From the NCBI RefSeq assembly GCF_000341735.1, contig NZ_KB455575.1, forward strand, positions 66,582 to 130,581: DNA of 64,000 nt, in the 5' to 3' direction. Under the pieces are notes generated by a model. The model did not search any database. It saw only the letters and a list, made by a program, of their open reading frames with translations, and was not told where the DNA came from. Below, in pieces: positions 29,381-38,292 of this stretch. The stretch comes from Methylotuvimicrobium buryatense 5G (GTDB lineage: Bacteria > Pseudomonadota > Gammaproteobacteria > Methylococcales > Methylomonadaceae). Positions within the stretch are counted from its first letter, which is position 1, and every line of letters starts with the position of its first letter. Both the position numbers and the translations under genes were made by a program.

Positions 29381-30214
29381 ATGAAAACCAACCCAAAGTC
29401 AAAATCTCCTGAAAGGGCATTACAAACCAAGTCCCTGGGCGGACTGCTCGAGCAAAGCGAAGACATAAAAGACTTAGTGGAAGAGTGTGTCGAAGAATTG
29501 TCGACGGTCAACACAGCGGGTAGGGAAATAGCCGATACTCATAGTCTTCCGGCAGAAGCTGGTGACCTGCTTGAAAAGAACGAAGCGACTGAAGCTAAGA
29601 TGGGGCAAGCAGTAGACGAGCTATCATCAGTGAATCAGGCGTTGGAGGTAGAGGTTGATGTGCACCACCTATTGAAACAACGGCTGAACATGGTCACCCA
29701 AGCTGAGATAGCCGCACGGCATGCGGCTTTTCATGATCCTTTGACCGGTTTGCCAAACCGCGAGCTGTTTGTCAACCGGCTGGAGCATGGATTAGCCCAG
29801 GCCAAACGCTATGGTTGGAATTTAGCAGTGATGTTCGTCGATCTTGATAATTTCAAGGACATTAATGATACACACGGACATGAAGTAGGGGATGCCGTGC
29901 TAAAAATCATTGCCGAACGGTTAGGACAGTATACTCGCGAAGTCGATACAGTTAGCCGCTACGGGGGAGACGAGTTTTTGTATTTGCTTATGGAGTTTGG
30001 AGACATTCATGGCGTCAAGATTATTGCGGAAAAGATCGCGAATGTGATTGCAGCACCTTGTCAGCTCAGCATCGGGGAACTCATCATCAAATCGAGTATT
30101 GGTATCTCGATATGTCCGAAGGACGGCATCACCGTATTCGATTTGATCAAGCGCGCCGATGAGGCGATGTACGTAGCAAAACGAACAAAGTCTAGCTATG
30201 CATTTGCACAGTGA
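29381..30214 (+). CDS. Diguanylate cyclase (GGDEF) with coiled-coil N-terminus
   Basis: The product is 277 residues from ATG 29381. A charged helical region precedes a GGDEF domain starting near HDPLTGLPNRELF, with the active-site motif RYGGDEF and substrate-binding VDLDNFKDIND. It should make c-di-GMP. No inhibitory RxxD site stands out. No sensor domain is seen, so input may come through the coiled coil. Other possible starts (TTG 29243, ATG 29315) would place the candidate operator inside or next to the gene, and I prefer 29381. Two candidate operators lie upstream. Confidence 0.85.
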   Translation: MKTNPKSKSPERALQTKSLGGLLEQSEDIKDLVEECVEELSTVNTAGREIADTHSLPAEAGDLLEKNEATEAKMGQAVDELSSVNQALEVEVDVHHLLKQRLNMVTQAEIAARHAAFHDPLTGLPNRELFVNRLEHGLAQAKRYGWNLAVMFVDLDNFKDINDTHGHEVGDAVLKIIAERLGQYTREVDTVSRYGGDEFLYLLMEFGDIHGVKIIAEKIANVIAAPCQLSIGELIIKSSIGISICPKDGITVFDLIKRADEAMYVAKRTKSSYAFAQ

Positions 30215-30475
30215 AAGTGGCTATGTTGGTTAGCGTACAGTGTTCGAGGTCGATTTTTTGTATGTTAACCGTTAGGTTCACTCTTTATATACTGCATAAC
30301 TGAAGCTACCGAAACGACGGTAGTGAGTAGATTTCTCTGCAAAGGAAGGGATTCCGGCAAATGAAAAAATGCCAAATTGTTTGCGTCGATTCAACCGGTT
30401 ATCTCTTTTGGGACGATTTTTATCCGACAACTCAAGTTCACAGTATATTTGGTTCTGCAATGGCGAGTGTAGTTC

Positions 30476-30778
30476 CAGCAATTCCCAATTTGGGGATCAA
30501 AAAGGGTGTGGGGTGTGTTTGGCGAGGATGTCGGCAGCAGGGCAGATTTTTTCTCCTGCAAAATCTGCATTCATGCCATCCATGGCAATCAGATTCCGCC
30601 GTCAAGCCTACATGGATGTATTCACAGGCGTCCTGTCAAGCGAGTTAACGAACCGCCATAAAGCCTACTACTTGTAGAAGTTATTTTGTGCATATTCCAT
30701 AGAGAGTCTACAGGCACGTATTCACTGCGGTCCCTTGACTGGCACACCGGCGCCGAATTTTGATCTGCGATGGGTATA
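30476..30778. repeat. Mosaic of repeat families C, D and A
   Basis: The left end is family C (CAGCAATTCCCAATTTG at 30476). The middle and right match the right part of family D, ending GCATATTCC at 30698, followed by the right part of family A ending GGGTATA at 30778. The interior has an extra ATTTTTTC/GCAAAATCT-type hairpin. The spacer 30215-30876 holds no gene. Confidence 0.7.
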
Positions 30779-30876
30779 GGTGTGAATAAAAAAGTAGCGA
30801 TTTTTCTAGTGCGACTGTCAGTCGGACGACAATAGTTTGCAAAATCAAACTCAAAAAAACCAGGAGTACTACTACC

Positions 30877-31647
30877 ATGCTCAACATAGCCAAAACACTA
30901 AAAGGTTACAAATTGCACAGCCTCGATGGGGAAATAGGGGAAGTGGAAGAATTCTACTTCGATGACCGGTACTGGACGATTCGCTATTTGGTCGCCGACA
31001 CAGGCAACTGGCTTACCGGCAAACGGGTTTTGATCTCTCCGTATGCGTTGGCCGCAGTGAATAAAGAAGAACAGTTCATCACCATTAATTTGACCAAAAA
31101 GCAGATTGAAGACAGCCCATCCTTGGATAGTGACAAGCCTGTCTCGAGACAATTCGAACAGAACTACTACGGGTATTACGGATGGCCGATGTATTGGAAC
31201 GGCTCATATATGTGGGGATCTTATCCCTACATTGTGCATGACCCTGAGATATGGAAAGAACTAAAACAAGATGAAGAAGAGTGGGATCCCAATTTGCGCA
31301 GTACTCACGATGTGATGGGGCATAACATTCAAGCTACTGACGGAAATATTGGTCATGTCGAGGATTTTATTATCGATGATGAGACCTGGGCAATTCGTTA
31401 TTTAATCATCGATACGCAAAACTGGTGGCCGGGAAAAAAGGTCCTGGTTTCACCGAAATGGATTGAGCGGGTTAGTTGGGGTGAGTTGACAGTTTTCATT
31501 ACTCTTTCATGCGAGACCATCAAACAGTCACCGGAATATACGGAGAAATCTCTGCTGACCAGAGATTATGAGACAGAACTGTATCAACATTACGGTTGCC
31601 AAGGATACTGGATCGATGAGACGGTTTCCAAGACGCATTCCCGTTGA
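30877..31647 (+). CDS. Protein with two PRC-barrel domains
   Basis: The product is 256 residues with an internal duplication. Domain 1 (about 1-85) has GEVEEFYFDDRYWTIRYLVA and domain 2 (about 145-235) has GHVEDFIIDDETWAIRYLII, each continuing with a GKRVLISP or GKKVLVSP strand. PRC barrels are small beta folds that bind partner proteins or surfaces. This tandem form is common among stress genes in proteobacteria; its role is unknown. AGGAG lies upstream. Confidence 0.85.
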   Translation: MLNIAKTLKGYKLHSLDGEIGEVEEFYFDDRYWTIRYLVADTGNWLTGKRVLISPYALAAVNKEEQFITINLTKKQIEDSPSLDSDKPVSRQFEQNYYGYYGWPMYWNGSYMWGSYPYIVHDPEIWKELKQDEEEWDPNLRSTHDVMGHNIQATDGNIGHVEDFIIDDETWAIRYLIIDTQNWWPGKKVLVSPKWIERVSWGELTVFITLSCETIKQSPEYTEKSLLTRDYETELYQHYGCQGYWIDETVSKTHSR

Positions 31648-31653
31648 AGTAAT

Positions 31654-31977
31654 TATACCCTTTGGAACGAGCATGAAATAATTTAGACAACTGTCGGAAG
31701 GGGGGGTGGTGGCTCGATTGACAGGTGTCGGCGGCAGGGATAGCTGCCGTCAAGCTTACATGGACGTATTCACGGCGTCCTGTCAAGCGAGTCACCAAAC
31801 CGCCACAAAGCCTACTACTTGTATAAGTTATTTTGTGCATATTCCTTTGCTTGTCAAATTTCGGTGCCGGGGTGCCCGTCAAAGGACGCCGTAAATACGT
31901 CCATGTAGGCTCTATGATAGCATCCATGCTATCAAAGCCTTTGCCGAACACCCCGGCACCTCCTCAGGCACTGCCGA
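31654..31977. repeat. Family A copy 7, split by a family D element, right end lost
   Basis: The left end TATACCCTTT stops at 31663 and resumes as TTTGCTTGTCAAATTTCGG at 31846, after the 182-bp D element. The right end is missing at about 31977, where a YihY gene fragment begins. Confidence 0.82.
31664..31845. repeat. Palindromic element family D, copy 2 (182 bp, TSD TTT)
   Basis: Same length as copy 1 at 1507 and nearly the same sequence. The TTT at 31661-31663 and 31846-31848 is the target duplication, readable because the target is a family A element of known sequence. Confidence 0.85.
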
Positions 31978-31981
31978 GGAA

Positions 31982-32326
31982 ATGCAGGTACAGCTCAAAT
32001 CTTCAGAAGCAGGACTATCGGCACAGCACGCTGTCCTTCTCCTTAATATACAGCGCCGTCCCACGCGCTTTGCCGAAGTCTGGATTGCCGCTTTGTGCGC
32101 TACGGCAATGTTGTACGCAGCGGAACATCTCTTCGTTTACCTCAAGGGCTTCGCCACGTTGAATGCGGTTTACGGGGCGTTCGGCGGGATCATGGCTTTA
32201 CTGCTGTGGATTTACCTTTTCGGGTGCATTTTTATCTTCGGCGCTTGCTTGTGCGCCGCTCAGGCCGAAGAACGTAGCACCGAGAAACTCCCTATGGCGC
32301 GCTTAACACAGGACAATAAACCATGA
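31982..32326 (+). pseudogene. C-terminal fragment of a YihY/BrkB-family membrane protein
   Basis: The open frame encodes the last membrane segments of a YihY (UPF0761) protein, recognised by LNAVYGAFGGIMALLLWIY followed by FIFGACLCAAQAEE. A normal member has about 300 residues, such as the complete one at 51879. The missing front is replaced by the truncated family A repeat, so this is a remnant. Its stop overlaps the start of xfp by four bases, so the original gene was probably coupled to xfp. Confidence 0.8.
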
Positions 32327-34677
32327 ATACACAAACTCTGAATCCTGAATTGCTGAGGAAAATTGACGCCTATTGGCGTGCAGCAAACTATCTATCGGTT
32401 GGTCAGATTTATCTCTATGACAATCCGCTGTTGAAGAAGCCGCTCAAGCAGGCGCACATCAAACCGCGCCTGCTTGGGCACTGGGGCACGACGCCGGGGC
32501 TAAACTTTGCCTACGTCCACTTGAACCGTGTTATCAAGATGCATGATCTAAACGTAATCTACATTACCGGGCCGGGGCATGGCGGACCCGCGCTGGTGGC
32601 GAATGCCTATCTAGAGGGTACCTACAGCGAGGTGTATCCCAATATCGCCCAAAATGAGTCGGGGATGAAACGGCTGTTCAAACAGTTTTCCTTCCCCGGC
32701 GGCATACCGAGTCACGTTGCACCTGAAACACCGGGCTCGATTCACGAGGGAGGCGAGCTGGGTTATTCGCTGTCGCATGCCTACGGGGCAGCGTTCGACA
32801 ATCCCGATCTGATCGTTGCTTGTGTCGTCGGCGATGGTGAAGCAGAGACCGGTCCTCTGGCTGCCAGTTGGCATTCGAATAAATTTCTCAATCCGGTCCA
32901 CGACGGTGCCGTGTTGCCCATCCTGCATTTGAATGGCTATAAAATTGCCGGCCCCACGGTTTTGGCGCGCATTCCGCATGACGAACTGGACGCGATGTTT
33001 CGTGGCCTCGGTTACACGCCGTATTTCGTCGAAGGCGAGGATCCGATGGCGATGCATCAGCTGATGGCGGCTACGCTGGACACTGTGGTCGGCGAGATCC
33101 AACGCATCCAAACTGAAGCCCGCGCCAACGGATTCAAGAAACGTCCGAATTGGCCTATGATCATCTTGCGCTCACCGAAAGGCTGGACCGGCCCTAAGGA
33201 AGTCGATGACAAACCTACCGAGGGAACATTTCGATCGCATCAGGTTCCGATGGGCGACATGAGTGAAGCGGGGCATGTGAAGATTCTGGAAAAGTGGTTG
33301 AAAAGCTACCATCCGAAGCAATTGTTCGACAAGACCGGGAAATTGGTTGCCGAATTGGCTGAATTGGCGCCGGCCGGTGAGCGGCGCATGAGCGCCAATC
33401 CACACGCCAACGGAGGGCTCTTGTTACAGCAACTGCATCTGCCTGATTTTCACGACTACGAGGTTAAGGTGTCCAAGCCGGGAAACGTGGAGGCCGAATC
33501 CACCCGAGTGCAAGGGGAATTTATCCGCGACGTGATCAAACGGAACCCTGAAAACTTCCGTATCTTTAGTCCGGACGAAACGAATTCAAACCGCTGGGGC
33601 GCTGTGTTCGAAGTGACGAACCGTTGTTCGACCGCGGAAATTGTGCCCGGCGACGATCATGTTGCCCCTGATGGCCGGGTGATGGAGATATTGAGCGAGC
33701 ATCAGTGCGAGGGTTGGCTCGAAGGTTACCTGCTGACTGGGCGTCACGGATTTTTCTCCTGCTACGAAGCGTTTATCCACATCATTGATTCGATGTTCAA
33801 CCAGCATGCCAAATGGCTCAAGGTCTCGAATCAGATTCCATGGCGCCGCCCGATTGCATCTTTGAACTATCTGCTTTCTTCGCACGTCTGGCGACAGGAT
33901 CATAACGGTTTTAGTCATCAGGATCCAGGCTTCATGGACCATGTCGTGAACAAAAAGGCGGAAGTCATTCGTGTCTTTCTGCCGCCCGACGCGAATACGC
34001 TGCTCTCGGTAACGGATCATTGCCTGCGTAGCCGCAACTATGTCAACGTTATCGTTGCCGGCAAGCAACCCTCTCTGCAGTGGTTAGACATGGATGAGGC
34101 AATTAAACACTGTACCGCTGGTTTGGGTATTTGGCCGTGGGCCAGCAACGATCAGGATGGCGAACCGGATGTTGTCATGGCATGCTGCGGCGACGTACCG
34201 ACGCTAGAAACCTTGGCCGCCGTCGAGTTGTTGCGGGAATATTTCCCAGAGCTGAAGGTTAGGGTGATTAATGTAGTTGATTTGATGAAACTCCAGACCC
34301 AAAGCGAACATCCGAATGGTCTGAGCGACAAAGATTTCGATTTACTTTTTACCAAGGATAAGCCGATCATCTTCGCCTTCCACGGTTATCCATTGCTCAT
34401 TCATCGGTTGACCTATCGTCGCAGTAACCACTCGAACCTGCATGTGCGCGGTTTCAAAGAAGAAGGCACCACCACTACGCCCTTCGACATGACGGTATTG
34501 AACGACCTGGACCGGTTTCATTTGTTTGGCGATGCCATTGACCGCCTCCCGCAATTGGGAGCTCGGGCTGCCTACGCCAAGCAAGCCATGCGAGACAAGC
34601 TCATCGAACACAAACAATACATCAGGAAGCATGGCGAGGATATGCCGGAAATTCGTCACTGGAAATGGAAAGGATAA
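32323..34677 (+). CDS. xfp: Xylulose-5-phosphate/fructose-6-phosphate phosphoketolase
   Basis: The product is 784 residues, normal length. Motifs include [17 protein letters not shown] (about 85-101), [18 protein letters not shown] and the thiamine-diphosphate site [11 protein letters not shown]. The enzyme uses thiamine diphosphate and phosphate to cut xylulose-5-P (or fructose-6-P) to acetyl phosphate plus a shorter sugar phosphate. In methanotrophs and others it gives a shortcut from sugar phosphates to acetyl units. The only neighbour in the same direction is the YihY remnant. No acetate kinase is in the window. Confidence 0.97.
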   Translation: MNTQTLNPELLRKIDAYWRAANYLSVGQIYLYDNPLLKKPLKQAHIKPRLLGHWGTTPGLNFAYVHLNRVIKMHDLNVIYITGPGHGGPALVANAYLEGTYSEVYPNIAQNESGMKRLFKQFSFPGGIPSHVAPETPGSIHEGGELGYSLSHAYGAAFDNPDLIVACVVGDGEAETGPLAASWHSNKFLNPVHDGAVLPILHLNGYKIAGPTVLARIPHDELDAMFRGLGYTPYFVEGEDPMAMHQLMAATLDTVVGEIQRIQTEARANGFKKRPNWPMIILRSPKGWTGPKEVDDKPTEGTFRSHQVPMGDMSEAGHVKILEKWLKSYHPKQLFDKTGKLVAELAELAPAGERRMSANPHANGGLLLQQLHLPDFHDYEVKVSKPGNVEAESTRVQGEFIRDVIKRNPENFRIFSPDETNSNRWGAVFEVTNRCSTAEIVPGDDHVAPDGRVMEILSEHQCEGWLEGYLLTGRHGFFSCYEAFIHIIDSMFNQHAKWLKVSNQIPWRRPIASLNYLLSSHVWRQDHNGFSHQDPGFMDHVVNKKAEVIRVFLPPDANTLLSVTDHCLRSRNYVNVIVAGKQPSLQWLDMDEAIKHCTAGLGIWPWASNDQDGEPDVVMACCGDVPTLETLAAVELLREYFPELKVRVINVVDLMKLQTQSEHPNGLSDKDFDLLFTKDKPIIFAFHGYPLLIHRLTYRRSNHSNLHVRGFKEEGTTTTPFDMTVLNDLDRFHLFGDAIDRLPQLGARAAYAKQAMRDKLIEHKQYIRKHGEDMPEIRHWKWKG

Positions 34678-34818
34678 TCGTGAGAGTGGTGTGAAAAGTG
34701 TTTCCTGGCTACGATTCATTCAAATTAATCATACAAGGCTTGAGCGCAGCATCCCTGCTGCGCACACTTCTTTCAGCGCTACCTGAGACCACCTTAACTA
34801 TTTGGAATACTGTATTTT

Positions 34819-34982
34819 TATACCTATCGCACTTCAAATTTCGGCATTGACGTATGGAGGCACCGGGGTGTTCGGCAAAGGCTTTGACAGCAGGGATGCT
34901 GTCACAGAGTCTACATGGACGTATTCACGGCGTCCTTTGACGGACACCCCCCGGCGCCGAAATTTGACCAGCAAAGGGTATA
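34819..34982. repeat. Palindromic element family A, copy 8
   Basis: A complete copy between the convergent xfp and glycine-zipper genes. Confidence 0.85.
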
Positions 34983-34999
34983 TCCCGAACTAAGGTTGA

Positions 35000-35515
35000 T
35001 TAGCAAGATGCTTCCCCAGTTGAGGAAATGTCTTCTGCATGAGCCTGCTCGAAGATCTTTTTCGCTTTATCAACCTCTTCGCTGCTTCCTGTATGGACTG
35101 AAATCAAGGCACTACCTCCCTTGATTTTTCCTTCATAGCGTTTGGCCTCATACTCCGGAATACCCAGTCCGATTAAAGCCCCCGTCAACCCACCTGCGGC
35201 CGCGCCTACTGCGGCTCCGCTCAAGGCGCCCATAATGGGTCCGGCGGCGATAAAGGGCCCCACTCCTGGAATAGCCAAAGCGCCGATTCCGGCTAGCAAA
35301 CCGAGCACACCGCCGGTGCCTAAACCCACTGACCCACCAATAGCAGCCCCTTCCGGAGATTTGGTGTGCTTTTCATACGCAAAATCCTGGGTGGAGGATT
35401 TGTCGGGAAACAAAACTGATATGTCACTGTGGGAAAAACCTGCGGCATTCAGGTCATTAACAATGCTTTCTGCCTGCTCTGTACTTTGGGCGATACAAAA
35501 AACTGCTTTACTCAT
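35000..35515 (-). CDS. Glycine-zipper stress protein, duplicate 1
   Basis: The product is 171 residues. The N-terminal part (about 1-45) looks like the small alpha/beta domain of general-stress proteins of the YflT type (AVFCIAQS, VNDLNAAGF, DISVLFPDK). A long Gly/Ala-rich zipper (about 55-120) follows, probably inserting in a membrane, then a short C-terminal domain with GGSALISVHT. It lies 17 bases after the BON gene. A near-identical pair is at 56468-57414. The molecular role is unknown. Confidence 0.8.
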   Translation of the reverse strand: MSKAVFCIAQSTEQAESIVNDLNAAGFSHSDISVLFPDKSSTQDFAYEKHTKSPEGAAIGGSVGLGTGGVLGLLAGIGALAIPGVGPFIAAGPIMGALSGAAVGAAAGGLTGALIGLGIPEYEAKRYEGKIKGGSALISVHTGSSEEVDKAKKIFEQAHAEDISSTGEASC

Positions 35516-35532
35516 GTCGTTCTCCAGAACCT

Positions 35533-35946
35533 TTACGGCGCTTTAATTTCAAGTTGATTATCTATCTGCACTACGCCGGGTGTTTGCGTGGCGATTTGTT
35601 GCAGTGTCAAACGTTCTGCTTCACTTTCAACCAGTCCTCGCAAAGTCACGACTCCATGACGAGTTATGATTTTTGCATTCTTTGCGTTGAGTGAAAGCGA
35701 TTCATCCCTAACGACGGCTTGACGTATGGTAGCTGTGATGTCGATATCACCTTTGGATTCTTTTTGATCTTCCGGGGTTAAATTGGCGTCATCTCTGTCG
35801 CGAACATTGCGTTCGGTATTGTCCATTTTCGAACTGGAGTCGGCCGCCAAATAGATGACGGTGTTCTGTTCGGCTTTAACGGTACCGGTTATCAGTATTA
35901 GGCTAGCGGTTAAAGTGAATAGTACTAACGGTAATCGTGTAGACAT
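35533..35946 (-). CDS. Exported BON-domain protein, duplicate 1
   Basis: The product is 137 residues. A signal peptide (about 1-25, ending VKA-EQ) leads to an acidic linker and one BON domain (about 65-137) with ITRHGVVTLRGLVESEAE and PGVVQIDNQLEIKAP. It is OsmY-like, for the periplasm. It is paired with the glycine-zipper gene, and the pair is duplicated at 56468-57414. A candidate operator on the same strand is about 200 bases upstream. Confidence 0.88.
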   Translation of the reverse strand: MSTRLPLVLFTLTASLILITGTVKAEQNTVIYLAADSSSKMDNTERNVRDRDDANLTPEDQKESKGDIDITATIRQAVVRDESLSLNAKNAKIITRHGVVTLRGLVESEAERLTLQQIATQTPGVVQIDNQLEIKAP

Positions 35947-36144
35947 AGTGAGCTCCTAAATAGTGACTGTTTCTTTTTCGAAATAAGTTGTTTGGAATCG
36001 GATTTATCCCAGTGATTTAACAAATGATCACCACTTTACCTAACACAAACGGAATCTTTCATCGACTCTGGCTTACATTCAAACAGGCTGATTGAAGACA
36101 TCATGATGCAAGCTAGAATAAAGTTTCCGGGAAAATGGTCTTAA

Positions 36145-36164
36145 AGTCGGTGCGGTGTCGCACA
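36145..36164 (-). promoter_or_regulatory. Candidate stress operator, site 4
   Basis: On the minus strand it reads TGTGCGACACCGCACCGACT, about 200 bases before the BON gene. The same spacer has site 5 facing the other way, so the divergent pair may share control. Confidence 0.45.
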
Positions 36165-36234
36165 TTGAAGATGATTGTTTTATCTGCCCAAACTCAGTTT
36201 TTTTGAAAATCATTTTGATCTGCGATGGGTATAT

Positions 36235-36254
36235 GTTTGATAACGAACAGACTT
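36235..36254 (+). promoter_or_regulatory. Candidate stress operator, site 5
   Basis: TGTTTGATAACGAACAGACT, 165 bases before the hemerythrin start. It touches a leftover family A end (about 36212-36233). Confidence 0.42.
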
Positions 36255-36419
36255 AGCGGACAGACAGTCCTAATATAACGGCAAACGAGACGAACTATCG
36301 CCCGGGGGCATACCTCCGAGCCAGTCCTGCGAGGTTGACAGCCCGCTACATTTCGCTGCCGTATAGAGCCGTGTGACTTGCCCCCAAGTCAGACCTTTAG
36401 ATTTTCTGAGGACAAAGTT

Positions 36420-36905
36420 ATGCCTAAATCCGCCAAGCAACACGATGATGACGCCATCGCGTTACTCACTGAAGACCACAAGAAAGTAAAAAAACTGTTT
36501 GCGGATTTTGCCAAACTCGCCAAGGGCGACGGCACCGATAAAGCAAAAGCAGAAGCGGTTCGGGCGATATGCCTGGCGCTGACCATACATGCCCAAGCCG
36601 AAGAAAAAATCTTTTACCCGGCGGTTCGCGCCGTCATCAAGGACAACGATTTGATGGACGAAGCTCACGTAGAGCATGCCGGAGTCAAGAGCCTCATCGC
36701 GCAATTACATGCTATGGAACCGGCACACGATCACTACGACGCAACGGTTACCGTGCTCGGCGAAATGTTCGATCATCATGTAAAGGAAGTAGAGGACAAA
36801 ATGTTTCCCAAGGCAAAGAAAGCCAGGGTGGACATAGACGCTCTAGGTGTAGCATTGATGCAACGCAAGCGCGAGTTACTGGCGGAGAGAGGCGAAGCCG
36901 AATAG
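36420..36905 (+). CDS. Hemerythrin (HHE) domain protein
   Basis: The product is 161 residues from the ATG at 36420, which has AGGA ahead; an upstream extension of the frame has no start signal. A four-helix bundle with candidate iron ligands: His in TEDHKKVKKLF (about 19), His and Glu in IHAQAEEKIFYP, His in EAHVEHAG, and His-His/Glu-Asp in FDHHVKEVEDKMFP. Such cytoplasmic proteins bind a di-iron centre and sense or buffer oxygen, NO or iron. It is followed by a DUF883 gene 165 bases on. Confidence 0.9.
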   Translation: MPKSAKQHDDDAIALLTEDHKKVKKLFADFAKLAKGDGTDKAKAEAVRAICLALTIHAQAEEKIFYPAVRAVIKDNDLMDEAHVEHAGVKSLIAQLHAMEPAHDHYDATVTVLGEMFDHHVKEVEDKMFPKAKKARVDIDALGVALMQRKRELLAERGEAE

Positions 36906-37070
36906 CCGTTTAAGGCCAAGAAAGCTCAATCGCGTTGAGTGTTGCCGACAGCGCATCCTGCTTAGGCCACCCAGCGGCTTGATGAATTCCCGAGCCGATA
37001 TTGGCATTGGCGCGGGAGTCGCGAAGAAAGACAAGAATGAAAAACAACTTAAATAGACGAGGAAAATACA

Positions 37071-37301
37071 ATGGAAATTAAAGACAAAGTATCCGATTCC
37101 GCACATGCGGCTTACGATAATATCGCCGATGCAACCAGCCAGGTTGCGGAAACGCTTGGCGAAAAAGGCGAGCAACTGAAAAAAACCGAGCAGCAATTGA
37201 TGAAAAATTGCCGCGGTTATGTTCGCGACAACCCTATAACATCGCTGAGTATCGCAGTGGCGGCCGGCTTTCTGCTGAGTCGCGTGGTTAGCGCTCGGTA
37301 A
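37071..37301 (+). CDS. DUF883 (ElaB/YqjD-type) small protein, third copy
   Basis: The product is 76 residues with the helix, CRGYVRDNPITSLSIAVAAG and C-terminal anchor like the two copies at 27.6-28.2 kb. AGGA precedes the start. The YqjE-type gene that would normally follow is present only as a remnant at 37699-37974, behind a repeat insertion. Confidence 0.9.
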   Translation: MEIKDKVSDSAHAAYDNIADATSQVAETLGEKGEQLKKTEQQLMKNCRGYVRDNPITSLSIAVAAGFLLSRVVSAR

Positions 37302-37328
37302 ACCGTCAAACCTTATGGATCCGGATAC

Positions 37329-37665
37329 TATACCCTTTGCTAGTCAAATTTCGGCGTCGGGGTGCCCGTCAAAGGACGCCGTGAATACGTCCATGTAGGC
37401 TCTATGACAGCATCCATGCTGCCAAAGCCTTTGCGAACACCCCGACGCCTCCATACGCTACTCCCTTTATACTCAAAAATTAGTTAACTTTATGAAGGTA
37501 TGGGGTATGGCTAGCGAGGATGTCGGCAGCAGGGATCGCTGCCGCCAAGCCCCCATGGATGGGTTTACGGCGGTCCTCGATAGACACATCCCATACCTCT
37601 TATTCTTAGACGGTTTTTCAATCAAAAGGGAGTAATGCCGAAATTTGAAGTGCGATAGGTGTATA
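37329..37665. repeat. Family A copy 10, split by a complete family B element
   Basis: The A element runs 37329-37460, is broken by family B, and resumes at 37635 to end GTGTATA at 37665. Confidence 0.88.
37461..37632. repeat. Palindromic element family B, complete (172 bp, TSD TA)
   Basis: The ends are CTCCCTTT and AAAGGGAG. It is flanked by TA at 37459-37460 and 37633-37634. The A copies elsewhere show the uninterrupted site, so the TA duplication is well supported. The core inside resembles that of family C. Confidence 0.88.
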
Positions 37666-37698
37666 GAGGATGAAACTTTCGGGCATGCTGCAGCGCGC

Positions 37699-37974
37699 GG
37701 TGATACGGTGAGCGGTTCCGGCGTGCTGAAAGAAGAGCAACCGCTAGGGCATTAGTTGCGCGGGCTAACCCTCGATCGATTCCGGCCTTTTGCTCTGGAG
37801 ACGTAGCGGGTGGGCAATGGCTTGGTGGACATGATCGTGACAGGAGTGATGGTTGGTGCGTTGCTGATCGGTGCCTGGCTAGGACTCATGGTAGCCGCCG
37901 TGCTTGAACTCGTCGATCATAACGTCATGGTTACGAGTAGCGCCATAGTACTTGCATTTGCTGCTCGGACTTAA
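37699..37974 (+). pseudogene. Decayed YqjE-family gene
   Basis: In one frame, reading through TAG at 37753 and TAG at 37804, the translation matches the YqjE-like protein of 27189-27632: LRGLTLDRFRPFALET aligns with HGLAYDRLRLATLET, and GAWLGLMVAAVLELVD aligns with SAWLGVMAAVVVELIE. It ends at TAA 37972-37974, short of the full protein. It follows a DUF883 gene, the expected order. Confidence 0.75.
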
Positions 37975-38026
37975 TCTTCCAATGCGAGACCGTTTTTTAA
38001 AAGTGACTTTTTATCCTAGAAAGAGC

Positions 38027-38211
38027 AGTTGGCATGTGTTGTAGACCGTTCGTGCTGAGCAAAGTCTAAGCATGAAGGGTCTACAACACTTTCACCGGCC
38101 TGGTGAAGCCTCAAACTACCGTTCACCCTTCGACATGGCTCTCCTGAGCGTAGCCGAAGGGGCTCTCCTGAGCGTAACCGAAGGGCTCAGGGCGAACGGT
38201 AGTTTGAGGCT
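38027..38211. repeat. Palindromic repeat K copy 2 and a second long palindrome
   Basis: 38027-38107 is the inverse of 594-673. It is followed by a palindrome (38107-38211) with arms AGCCTCAAACTACCGTTC, holding two tandem units of CTCTCCTGAGCGTA-type sequence. It lies upstream of katE; no gene is seen. Confidence 0.75.
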
Positions 38212-38292
38212 CTCAACTGCTCTTTTTAGGTTTATTACCCACAGCGCCTCGGCAACACGCTGCCGTCGCAGAAAATCAATTGGAGATTCATA

